DNA from: an uncultured Clostridia bacterium
GTDB taxonomy: Bacteria; Bacillota; Clostridia; Oscillospirales; Acutalibacteraceae
Reading direction: 5' to 3'
DNA length: 5,431 bases
NCBI GenBank assembly: GCA_946405475.1
Contig: CAMJHI010000163.1
Span: forward strand, 1 to 5,431
Shown: positions 1-5,431 of the stretch, piece by piece
Layout of the letters: each line of letters opens with the position of its first letter
Position numbering within the stretch: position 1 is the first letter of the stretch
Notes under the pieces: model-generated
Databases searched by the model: none
The model's input: the letters and a program-made list of their open reading frames with translations, nothing else
Told to the model about the DNA's origin: nothing
Made by a program: the position numbers and the translations under genes

Positions 1-324
1 GGTGCGCTGTGCTGGTATCATTCCGCGCCGTTCCAGATCATCGGCTCCTTCGGCATCGTCGGCGTGGTCTGCTTCACGCTGCGCTTTGTCACCCGCGTGT
101 GGGTCATTGTGTCGCGCGTGAATCATTTCACGCTCACCATGGCCGTTTCGTTCCTGGGCGTTACGATGATGTCGCTGGTGAACCCGGGCGAATTCTGTCC
201 GCTGCCCTATGAGCTGATCACCACCATGATCTTCATTCTGCTCGAAAAAACACCGCAGGCCATCGCCGTGAAAACGCCCCGCTTCGTGCGCCGCCGCCGC
301 AGGCTCAAAAACCTGCGCGGCTGA
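1..324 (+). CDS. C-terminal part of an O-antigen ligase-like multi-pass membrane protein (5' end outside window)
   Basis: The frame is open from base 1 to a TGA at 322-324, giving 107 codons with no start needed, so this is the tail of a longer gene. Three hydrophobic segments are visible, at about residues 11-30, 43-60 and 70-82 of the fragment, followed by a strongly basic tail with five consecutive arginines (97-101). The pattern of a Tyr-His-Ser motif near residues 6-8, then Phe-Gln-Ile-Ile, a Gly-Ile-Val-Gly helix, a Met-Ser-Leu-Val helix and a last helix ending in Leu-Glu-Lys resembles the C-terminal end of Firmicutes O-antigen ligase/polymerase-like proteins. Those are inner-membrane enzymes that join or polymerise surface glycans. 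The family call is from pattern memory; the catalytic loop is not in the window. A generic polytopic membrane protein remains possible. The gene is followed by a gap with its own promoter candidate, so it probably belongs to a separate upstream unit. Confidence 0.6.
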   Translation, partial: GALCWYHSAPFQIIGSFGIVGVVCFTLRFVTRVWVIVSRVNHFTLTMAVSFLGVTMMSLVNPGEFCPLPYELITTMIFILLEKTPQAIAVKTPRFVRRRRRLKNLRG

Positions 325-329
325 CTGCT

Positions 330-359
330 TTGGCATTTTTCGCCCCGCCGGAATAGAAT
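330..359 (+). promoter_or_regulatory. Candidate sigma-A type promoter for the small-ORF/recD2 operon
   Basis: A -35 like TTGGCA (330-335, 5 of 6 matches to TTGACA) is followed after 18 bases by TAGAAT (354-359, 5 of 6 to TATAAT). It lies in the only intergenic gap upstream of the four-gene cluster and would place transcription start near 366, about 24 bases before the ATG at 390. A second -10-like hexamer, TACAAT at 364-369, has no matching -35 at normal spacing. This was found by eye only. Confidence 0.45.
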
Positions 360-376
360 GGCATACAATCTGTTTC

Positions 377-381
377 GGAGG
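377..381 (+). promoter_or_regulatory. Shine-Dalgarno site that selects the ATG at 390
   Basis: GGAGG sits 8 bases before the ATG at 390. A GTG at 381 is in the same frame, but it overlaps this site and has no good ribosome binding site of its own, so the ATG is the better start. Confidence 0.7.
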
Positions 382-389
382 TGGCTTTC

Positions 390-752
390 ATGGTGAACGC
401 CGTGATCGAAGCGCTCGTGTTTGCCGCGGCTTTGTGCGGCGCGCTGGCGCTGACCTATGTGCTGGCGCTGCGGTTCGTGGCGCGCGGCGCGGCACGTGAA
501 GTGCTGATTCTGTTTGACGCGGGCGACCGCAACTGCGCCAGGCGGCTCTATGCGGCGCAGCTTCGGCTTTCGTTTTTTTGTTTTCCGGGGTCGTGCCGCG
601 TGCTCGGCATTGACTGCGGCGTGAAGGAGGAAGAGAGCCGGGCCTGCCGCGCGCTTTGCCGCCAGTGCGGCAGCATGGAATGGCTCACGCGGGAGGAATT
701 GTGCCGCATTCTGATGAAAGGTGAACGAATGGATGAACACGAACGAAGTTGA
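390..752 (+). CDS. Small cysteine-rich protein with one N-terminal membrane helix, function unknown
   Basis: I do not recognise this 120-residue protein by name. Residues about 5-27 are a strongly hydrophobic helix, followed by a basic stretch (Arg28, Arg32, Arg36), so the rest probably faces the cytoplasm. The soluble part looks like alternating strand and helix: a strand at 37-42 (Val-Leu-Ile-Leu), a helix at about 47-60, a second strand at 69-75 ending Ile-Asp-Cys-Gly, then a charged helix. That could be a small Rossmann-like or truncated glycosyltransferase-A-like fold, but this is speculation. There are nine cysteines (16, 49, 64, 69, 76, 86, 90, 93, 105), many for such a small protein. 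Its stop lies 20 bases inside the recD2 gene, which suggests co-transcription and possible translational coupling. The gene uses the same GC-rich codons as its neighbours and has a good ribosome binding site, so it is probably real. Confidence 0.7.
   Translation: MVNAVIEALVFAAALCGALALTYVLALRFVARGAAREVLILFDAGDRNCARRLYAAQLRLSFFCFPGSCRVLGIDCGVKEEESRACRALCRQCGSMEWLTREELCRILMKGERMDEHERS
717..724 (+). promoter_or_regulatory. Shine-Dalgarno site that selects the recD2 ATG at 733
   Basis: AAAGGTGA, complementary to the 16S rRNA tail except for one missing GA step, lies 8 bases before the ATG at 733. The alternative in-frame GTG at 721 falls inside this site, and the nearest purine-rich tract upstream of it (691-697) is too far away. 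ATG 733 is therefore preferred. The site lies inside the upstream small gene. Confidence 0.6.
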
Positions 753-2934
753 AATCACCGGCGTTGTCGAAGATATTTCCGTCCATATCGAAGAAACCGG
801 GTTCACCGTTTTGGAGCTGGAATGCGACGGCGAATACGTGACCGTGGTGGGCGTGATGCCCGAGGCCGCCGTGGGCGAAAAGCTGACCGTGCAGGGCGAG
901 TTTGCCACGCACCCGCTTTACGGGCAGCAGTTCAAAGCCAGATCGTTCACCCGTTCTCTGCCCTCGTCGGCGGAGGATCTTTATAAATATCTCGCCGCGG
1001 GTACCATCAAGGGCATCGGCGCGGCGACGGCGCGCAAGATCATCGACGCCTTCGGCGAGGATTCGTTCGACGTGCTCGAACACGACCCCGTCCGGCTCAG
1101 CGCCGTGCGCGGCATTTCGCGCGCGAAGGCCTATGAGATTTGCGAAGAGTTTTCCAAGCAGTTCGCCGTGCGCCAGACGCTCATCGCGCTCGAGCGCTAC
1201 GGCATGAACGCCCGCGAATGCCTCAACGCCTACCGCGTGTTCGGCGTGCGCGCCGTGGAAACGGTGGAAAACAATCCCTATCTGCTCTGCTCCGAAAAAA
1301 TCGGCATCAACTTTGAGCGGGCCGACGCCATCGCGCAGGCGCTGCCCGATTATCAGCCGGGCGAGCACCGCACCCGCGCCGGCATTCTGCACACCCTGCG
1401 CCACAACCTGGGCAACGGCCACACCTGCGCCCCGCGCGAAAAACTGGTGCCGCTGGCCGCCGGTTTTCTGGGCGCGGACCCGGCCGCAGTGGAGGAAGCG
1501 GTGGACGGCATGGTCGAGGATCGGCAGATCGAGGCCGAAACCTTTCACGACAAAGAATATCTGTTCCTGCCGCAGATCCATCGCGCCGAGCAAAAGGCGG
1601 CCGAGCGCATCAAGGTGCTGTGCTCGTTCCCGCCCGCCGGCAAGCCGACGCTGCTGCAGGACATTGAAAACATGGAGCGCGAGCAGTGCATCGTTTATGA
1701 GCAAAAGCAAAAGGCCGCGATCATCACGGCGGTGGAGCGGGGCATGCTCATCCTCACCGGCGGCCCCGGCACCGGCAAAACCACCGCCATCAACGGCATG
1801 ATCGCGCTGTTTCAAAAAGACGAATTGCGCATTGCGCTCACCGCCCCCACCGGCCGCGCCGCCAAGCGCATGAGCGAGATCACCGGCATGGAGGCCAAAA
1901 CCATCCACCGTCTGCTCGAGGTGGAATGGGATGACAACGATAACCAGCGCTTTGCCCGCAACGCGCGCAACCCCCTCAAGGCGGACGTGCTGATCGTGGA
2001 CGAGCTGTCCATGGTGGATATCACGCTGTTTTCGGCGCTGCTCGACGCGCTGCCGCTGGGCTGCCGCCTGATCATGGTGGGCGACAGCGACCAATTGCCC
2101 CCCGTGGGCGCGGGCAACGTGCTGCACGACCTGATCGAAAGCGGTCTGCTGCCCGTGGTGGAGCTGAAAGAGGTGTTCCGTCAGGCGCAGCGCAGCCTGA
2201 TCGTGACCAACGCGCACCGCATCGTCCGGGGCGAAAACCCCGTGCTCGACCGCACCGACAGCGACTTTTTCTTTGTGAACCGCCGCACCACCGACGGCGT
2301 GGCCGAGGGCGTGTGCGAATTGTGCGCCAACCGCCTGCCGCGCGCGTTCGGCTATTCGCCGTTCACCGATATTCAGGTGCTCTGCCCCTCCCGCAAGGGC
2401 GAAAACGGCACCTACGCCCTCAACCGCCGCCTTCAGGCGCGCATCAACCCGCCGGATGAATCCAAGCGTGAGATCACGGTGGGCATGTTCCTGTTCCGCG
2501 AGGGCGACAAGGTCATGCACGTGAAAAACAACTACGACCTGCAGTGGGAAAAGCCCAACGGCGAACGGGGCGCGGGCGTGTTCAACGGCGATATCGGCCG
2601 CATCGTGCAGATCAAACCGGACGGCACCACCCGCATCGAGTTCGACGATTACCGCGAGGCGGTCTATCTGCCGGACAACCTGCGCGAGGTGGAGCTGGCG
2701 TATGCCGTGACCATCCACAAAAGTCAGGGCAACGAGTTTGACGCGGTGATCATCCCGCTGTTGCACGTGACCGAGCAGCTCGGTTACCGCAACCTGCTTT
2801 ACACCGGCGTCACACGGGCGAAAAAGCTGCTCATTCTGCTGGGCAGCGAGGAACAGGTTTACCGCATGACCCGCAACGACAAAAAAGCCAGGCGCTATTC
2901 CGCGCTCAAATATTTTTTAACGGAGGAAAGCTAA
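733..2934 (+). CDS. recD2: RecD2-type ATP-dependent 5'-3' DNA helicase (RecD/TraA family, stand-alone)
   Basis: This is a superfamily 1B helicase of the RecD2/YrrC type, which acts without RecBC and is linked to DNA repair and replication fork maintenance. Residue numbers count from the in-frame GTG at 721; subtract 4 for the preferred ATG at 733. The N-terminus (about 8-80) has the beta-rich OB-like region. It is followed by tandem helix-hairpin-helix elements (Ile-Lys-Gly-Ile-Gly at 96-100; Val-Arg-Gly-Ile-Ser near 129-133). The helicase motifs are complete: Walker A GGPGTGKTT at 347-355 (Lys353), motif Ia APTGRAAKRM at 375-384, Walker B VDELSMVD with Asp427/Glu428, motif III GDSDQLPPVG at 454-463, the KEVFRQ arginine motif at 483-488, an SH3-like insert with GDKVM and FNGDIG (595-626), motif V TIHKSQGNEFD at 664-674, and motif VI YTGVTRA at 694-700. 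The length of about 733 residues is normal for RecD2. I see no frameshift or missing catalytic residue. Confidence 0.95.
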   Translation: MNTNEVEITGVVEDISVHIEETGFTVLELECDGEYVTVVGVMPEAAVGEKLTVQGEFATHPLYGQQFKARSFTRSLPSSAEDLYKYLAAGTIKGIGAATARKIIDAFGEDSFDVLEHDPVRLSAVRGISRAKAYEICEEFSKQFAVRQTLIALERYGMNARECLNAYRVFGVRAVETVENNPYLLCSEKIGINFERADAIAQALPDYQPGEHRTRAGILHTLRHNLGNGHTCAPREKLVPLAAGFLGADPAAVEEAVDGMVEDRQIEAETFHDKEYLFLPQIHRAEQKAAERIKVLCSFPPAGKPTLLQDIENMEREQCIVYEQKQKAAIITAVERGMLILTGGPGTGKTTAINGMIALFQKDELRIALTAPTGRAAKRMSEITGMEAKTIHRLLEVEWDDNDNQRFARNARNPLKADVLIVDELSMVDITLFSALLDALPLGCRLIMVGDSDQLPPVGAGNVLHDLIESGLLPVVELKEVFRQAQRSLIVTNAHRIVRGENPVLDRTDSDFFFVNRRTTDGVAEGVCELCANRLPRAFGYSPFTDIQVLCPSRKGENGTYALNRRLQARINPPDESKREITVGMFLFREGDKVMHVKNNYDLQWEKPNGERGAGVFNGDIGRIVQIKPDGTTRIEFDDYREAVYLPDNLREVELAYAVTIHKSQGNEFDAVIIPLLHVTEQLGYRNLLYTGVTRAKKLLILLGSEEQVYRMTRNDKKARRYSALKYFLTEES
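2922..2926 (+). promoter_or_regulatory. Shine-Dalgarno site for the GTG start at 2936
   Basis: GGAGG lies within the last codons of recD2 and 9 bases before the GTG at 2936, which supports that non-ATG start. It also implies that the downstream gene is read by ribosomes on the same message. Confidence 0.7.
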
Positions 2935-2935
2935 C

Positions 2936-3490
2936 GTGGACAATTATACCTTTGACGACGGCATCGAGCCGGGCGGCCTGCGCTCGCGCAGCGAGATCAA
3001 GCTGCTGGTGTGCTACCTGCTTTCCGGCATCGACGAAACGATCACCCGCGCCCAGCTGTGCGAGATCGCGCTGGATAAAGGGCTGGCCAATTATTTTGAG
3101 ATCAATCAGGCCATCAGCGACCTGATCGCAGGCGGCTCCGTCACCTCGGATTTCATCGACTGCGAAGAATACCTGAGCGTGACCGAACGGGGGCGCTCCT
3201 CGGCCAAAACGCTCGAAAGCCAACTGCCCAAATCCGTGCGCGAAAAGGCGATCAACGCCGCCATCAAAATGCTCACGCTCGCCCGCAGCAAGCGTGAAAA
3301 CACCGTCGAGGTCGAAAAACTGCCCGACGGCGGCTACAACGTCACCTTCAGCGTGTCCGACCCCAAGGCGCAGCTCATGCGGCTGACCGTGTTCGTGGCG
3401 GATGAAATGCAGGTGGAAACCGTGAAGAATAATTTTTATGAGGATCCGGTGAAGCTGTATTCCGGCATCATCGCTTCCCTGACCGTATAA
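2936..3490 (+). CDS. DUF4364 family winged-helix protein, probable DNA-binding protein
   Basis: This 184-residue protein starts with GTG one base after the recD2 stop. The N-terminal half (about 19-90) reads as a winged helix-turn-helix: a first helix Glu-Ile-Lys-Leu-Leu-Val-Cys-Tyr-Leu-Leu (20-29), a helix starting Thr-Arg-Ala-Gln-Leu (37-41), the conserved Asn-Tyr-Phe (52-54) leading into a recognition-like helix (55-65), then a wing ending in Tyr-Leu-Ser-Val-Thr-Glu-Arg-Gly-Arg (79-87). A segment Leu-Pro-Lys-Ser-Val-Arg-Glu-Lys follows, and then a beta-rich C-terminal domain. This order matches my memory of DUF4364, a family found mainly in Clostridia and about this long. No biochemical function is established that I know of; transcriptional regulation is inferred from the fold. 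It lies between recD2 and araB and could in principle regulate either, but the window shows no operator to support that. Confidence 0.8.
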   Translation: MDNYTFDDGIEPGGLRSRSEIKLLVCYLLSGIDETITRAQLCEIALDKGLANYFEINQAISDLIAGGSVTSDFIDCEEYLSVTERGRSSAKTLESQLPKSVREKAINAAIKMLTLARSKRENTVEVEKLPDGGYNVTFSVSDPKAQLMRLTVFVADEMQVETVKNNFYEDPVKLYSGIIASLTV

Positions 3491-3491
3491 G

Positions 3492-3498
3492 AAGGAGG
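3492..3498 (+). promoter_or_regulatory. Strong Shine-Dalgarno site of araB
   Basis: AAGGAGG lies 7 bases before the ATG at 3506, inside the 15-base gap after the DUF4364 gene. It is a near-perfect ribosome binding site, the strongest in the window, so araB is probably translated well even as the last gene of the message. Confidence 0.8.
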
Positions 3499-3505
3499 AA
3501 ACATC

Positions 3506-5167
3506 ATGGCAAAATACACGATCGGTCTGGATTACGGCACGCTGTCCGGCCGCGCGCTGGTGGTCAACGCGCAGACGGGCGAGGAGCTGGCGAGCAGCGT
3601 TTACGATTATCCGCACGCCGTCATGGATGAGGCGCTGCCCTGCGGCAAAAAATTAGGGCAGGACTGGGCGCTGCAGCACCCGCAGGATTATCTGGACGTG
3701 CTGGCGCACACCATCCCCGACGCGATGCAAAAGGCCGGCGTTTCGGCTGAGGACGTCATCGGCGTGGGCATCGACTTCACCGCCTGCACCGTGCTGCCGA
3801 CCAAAGCGGACGGCACGCCCCTGTGCTTTTTGCCCGCATACGCCGAGGAGCCGCACGCCTACGTGAAATTGTGGAAGCACCACGCCGCGCAGAAATACGC
3901 GACGAAGCTCAACGAGATCGCGCTGGAACGCGGCGAAGAATGGCTGGACAATTACGGCGGCAAAATTTCGTCCGAATGGGCGATCCCGAAGCTGTGGCAG
4001 ATCCTCGACGAAGCGCCCGAGATTTACGCGCAGACCGACCGCTTTATTGAAGCGACCGACTGGGTCGTCTGGCAGCTCACCGGCAAAGAAACGCGCAATT
4101 CCTGCTGCGCCGGTTACAAGGCCATGTGGAACAAGGCGACGGGCTTCCCGAGCGACGATTTCTTCAAGGCGCTCGACCCGCGCATGGAGCACGTCATTGA
4201 CGAAAAGTTTTCGCGCGATATCATCCCCAGCGGCACCTTTGCCGGCACCATCACCGAAAAAGCCGCCGCGCTCACCGGCTTGAAGCCGGGCACGGCTGTC
4301 GCCGCCGGCACCATTGACGCGCACGTGTTCGTGCCGGCCGTGGGCATCGCCGGGGCGGGCGAAATGCTCGCCATCATGGGCACCTCGACCTGCCACATGA
4401 TGATGGGGGAAAACGAAGTGAAGGTCAAGGGCATCTGCGGCGTCGTGTCCGACGGCATCATGCCCGGGCTTTACGGCTACGAGGCGGGTCAGTCCTGCGT
4501 GGGCGACCACTTCGGCTGGTTCATCGAAAACTGCCTGCCCGCTTCTTATGAAAAAGAGGCCGCCGAAAAGGGCGTGAACGTCCACAAACTCCTGCGTGAA
4601 AAATGCGAAAAGCAAAAGCCCGGCGAGAGCGGTCTGCTCGCGCTGGATTGGTGGAACGGCAACCGTTCCGTACTCGTCGACGTTGACCTGACCGGCCTGA
4701 TGCTGGGCATGAACCTGCGCACGAAGCCGGAGGGCATTTACCGCGCGCTCATCGAGGCCACCGCCTACGGCACGCGCATGATCATCGAAAATTACCGCGA
4801 ACAGGGCGTGCCGGTCAACGCGTTTTATGCCGCCGGCGGCATTTCGCAAAAAGACCCCATGACCATGCAGATCTACGCCGACGTGATCAACATGCCCATC
4901 AAGATCGCCGGTTCCGATCAGGGCGGCGCGCTGGGCGCCTCCATTTTCGGTGCGGTCGCCGCGGGCAAGGCGAGGGGCGGCTTTGACGACGCGTTTGAAG
5001 CCGCGCGCGTGATGGGCAAGGTCAAGGACACGATCTATGAGCCCATCCCCGAAAATGCCGCGATCTATGACAAGCTTTACGCCGAATATAAGATCCTGCA
5101 CGATTATTTCGGCCGCGGCGAAAACGACGTGATGAAACGGCTGAAACAGTTAAGAGGTCAGAATTAA
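3506..5167 (+). CDS. araB: Ribulokinase AraB (FGGY carbohydrate kinase)
   Basis: The enzyme phosphorylates L-ribulose with ATP to L-ribulose 5-phosphate, the second step of cytoplasmic L-arabinose catabolism. The 553-residue protein has the normal length for AraB and looks close to the Bacillus enzyme. Visible signatures are GLDYGTLSGRA at 7-17 (phosphate-binding start of the first actin-like domain), GIDFTACTVLP at 88-98, KLWKHH at 121-126, GGKISSEW in the middle of the first domain, IDAHV with Asp271 as the likely catalytic base, MGTSTCHMM from 291, GYEAGQSCVGDHFGW, and AAGGIS at 442-447 in the second domain. The DFTACT and MGTSTCH motifs favour ribulokinase over xylulokinase or glycerol kinase. 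No araA, araD or arabinose transporter lies nearby, and there is no obvious catabolite-control or AraR-type site in front, so transcription probably comes from upstream. The last six codons (548-553) and the stop fall within the start of the downstream repeat, and they include TTA and AGA, which are rare in the rest of the gene. Confidence 0.93.
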   Translation: MAKYTIGLDYGTLSGRALVVNAQTGEELASSVYDYPHAVMDEALPCGKKLGQDWALQHPQDYLDVLAHTIPDAMQKAGVSAEDVIGVGIDFTACTVLPTKADGTPLCFLPAYAEEPHAYVKLWKHHAAQKYATKLNEIALERGEEWLDNYGGKISSEWAIPKLWQILDEAPEIYAQTDRFIEATDWVVWQLTGKETRNSCCAGYKAMWNKATGFPSDDFFKALDPRMEHVIDEKFSRDIIPSGTFAGTITEKAAALTGLKPGTAVAAGTIDAHVFVPAVGIAGAGEMLAIMGTSTCHMMMGENEVKVKGICGVVSDGIMPGLYGYEAGQSCVGDHFGWFIENCLPASYEKEAAEKGVNVHKLLREKCEKQKPGESGLLALDWWNGNRSVLVDVDLTGLMLGMNLRTKPEGIYRALIEATAYGTRMIIENYREQGVPVNAFYAAGGISQKDPMTMQIYADVINMPIKIAGSDQGGALGASIFGAVAAGKARGGFDDAFEAARVMGKVKDTIYEPIPENAAIYDKLYAEYKILHDYFGRGENDVMKRLKQLRGQN

Positions 5168-5177
5168 GAGTTAAGAG
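5150..5177. repeat. TTAAGAG-type heptamer block, copy 1
   Basis: Four consecutive units in 7-base register: TTAAGAG, GTCAGAA, TTAAGAG, TTAAGAG. The corresponding units in copy 2 (5299-5326) are TTCAGAG, GTCAGAA, TGAAAAG, TTAAGAG. The block overlaps the end of araB. Confidence 0.75.
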
Positions 5178-5190
5178 GTTGGTTTTAGCC

Positions 5191-5225
5191 GATAGCGGAT
5201 AGCCGATAGCTGATAGCTGATAGCG
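5191..5225. repeat. GATAGCN heptamer block, copy 1 (5 units)
   Basis: Five perfect-register units ending in G, C, T, T, G. A degenerate unit TTTAGCC precedes them at 5184-5190. Copy 2 has only three units here. Confidence 0.9.
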
Positions 5226-5241
5226 ATTGATCGGTCACCCT

Positions 5242-5290
5242 TAATTCCTAATTCATAATTCATAATTCCTAATTGATTCCGCCTTCCGCC
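5242..5290. repeat. TAATTCN (5 units) and TTCCGCC (2 units) heptamer blocks, copy 1
   Basis: TAATTCC, TAATTCA, TAATTCA, TAATTCC and TAATTGA run from 5242 to 5276. They pass without a change of register into TTCCGCC twice (5277-5290), then TTTCGCA. Confidence 0.9.
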
Positions 5291-5295
5291 TTTCG

Positions 5296-5431
5296 CAGTT
5301 CAGAGGTCAGAATGAAAAGTTAAGAGGTTTGGTTTAGCCGATAGCGGATAGCTGATAGCGATCGATCGGTCACCCTTAATTCCTAATTCCTAATTCATAA
5401 TTCCTAATTGATTCCGCCTTCCGCCTTTTCG
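5296..5431. repeat. Tandem composite repeat, copy 2 (136 bp, reaches window end)
   Basis: This copy has the same order of blocks as copy 1: a 44-base leader (5296-5339), GATAGCN units at 5340-5360 (three, ending G, T, G), the core ending GATCGGTCACCC at 5364-5375, TAATTCN units at 5377-5411 (five, the second now TAATTCC instead of TAATTCA), and TTCCGCC twice at 5412-5425. It is shorter than copy 1 by two heptamers in the GATAGCN block and has one extra T in its last bases (TTTTCG against TTTCG). More copies may follow beyond the window. Confidence 0.9.

Larger units (their letters stand above)
5147..5295. repeat. Tandem composite repeat, copy 1 (149 bp), built from heptamers
   Basis: This is the first of two direct copies aligned from a shared CAGTT. 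In order it holds TTAAGAG-type heptamers (5150-5177), a short linker, GATAGCN heptamers (5191-5225), a single-copy core ending GATCGGTCACCC (5229-5240), TAATTCN heptamers (5242-5276) and TTCCGCC heptamers (5277-5290). The leading 44 bases (5147-5190) match copy 2 at 39 positions. The copy starts inside the 3' end of araB and contains that gene's TAA (5165-5167). It is clearly more AT-rich than the genes. No ORF or clear terminator is seen in it. Confidence 0.9.

Noticed and set aside
325..350. Possible terminator after the membrane protein gene
   Set aside because: The GGC, T-run and GCC here give only a three-pair stem with the T run in the loop, not after the hairpin.
645..671. Cys-x3-Cys-x2-Cys in the small protein (residues 86-93), resembling the radical SAM signature
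   Set aside because: The protein is only 120 residues, has no room for a radical SAM barrel, and the motif is near the C-terminus rather than near the start of a large domain.
207..908. 233-codon open frame on the - strand over the start of the cluster
   Set aside because: It crosses three + strand genes and the promoter gap, and shows no domain-like pattern.
685..2766. 693-codon open frame on the - strand across recD2
   Set aside because: It lies antisense to a complete helicase with all motifs in place. Its translation is rich in His, Ala, Val and Arg with no recognisable motifs, as expected of the reverse frame of GC-rich codons.
3460..3491. Possible promoter just before araB (TATAAG at 3486-3491)
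   Set aside because: The hexamer at the -35 position (TTCCGG) is a poor match, and the start site would fall in the ribosome binding site.
3653..5101. 482-codon open frame on the - strand across araB
   Set aside because: It mirrors a clear ribulokinase and has the same low-information composition; it is a GC-driven shadow frame.
5161..5247. 8-base inverted repeat GAATTAAG (5161-5168) and CTTAATTC (5240-5247) in repeat copy 1
   Set aside because: The arms are 71 bases apart and the left arm is changed in copy 2, so it is not a conserved structure and probably arises by chance from AT-rich heptamers.
5147..5431. Possible CRISPR array
   Set aside because: The units are composite heptamer tracts in long tandem copies, without short constant repeats separated by unique spacers of equal length.

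Overview
The window is GC-rich, with strong purine-rich Shine-Dalgarno sites, tightly packed genes on the + strand and some GTG starts. It carries a DUF4364 protein, a family I know mainly from Clostridia, and a ribulokinase very like the Bacillus-type AraB. Together these suggest a GC-rich member of the Clostridia (Oscillospiraceae-like). This is inferred from gene content and style; there is no taxonomic marker gene here.

Layout. Bases 1-324 are the C-terminal end of an O-antigen ligase-like multi-pass membrane protein that begins before the window. A short gap (325-389) holds a plausible promoter and a Shine-Dalgarno site. Four genes then run head to tail with almost no space between them: a small cysteine-rich protein with one membrane helix (390-752), the RecD2-type DNA helicase (733-2934, overlapping the previous gene by 20 bases), a DUF4364 winged-helix protein (2936-3490, 1-base gap) and ribulokinase AraB (3506-5167, 15-base gap). 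The spacing and the absence of visible terminators fit a single transcript. The functions do not form one obvious pathway: DNA repair/helicase, probable DNA binding, and L-arabinose catabolism. No araA or araD lies in the window.

The last 285 bases (5147-5431) are a different kind of DNA: two tandem copies of a roughly 136-149 bp unit built almost wholly of heptanucleotide sub-repeats of four kinds (TTAAGAG-, GATAGCN-, TAATTCN- and TTCCGCC-type) around a short conserved non-repeated core. The two copies differ in length by 14 bases, which equals two GATAGCN heptamers. The first copy starts inside araB and contributes its last codons and its stop codon. This repeat is the most unusual thing in the window. 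The protein-coding part looks like ordinary chromosomal DNA, and I see no convincing new multi-gene system in it.
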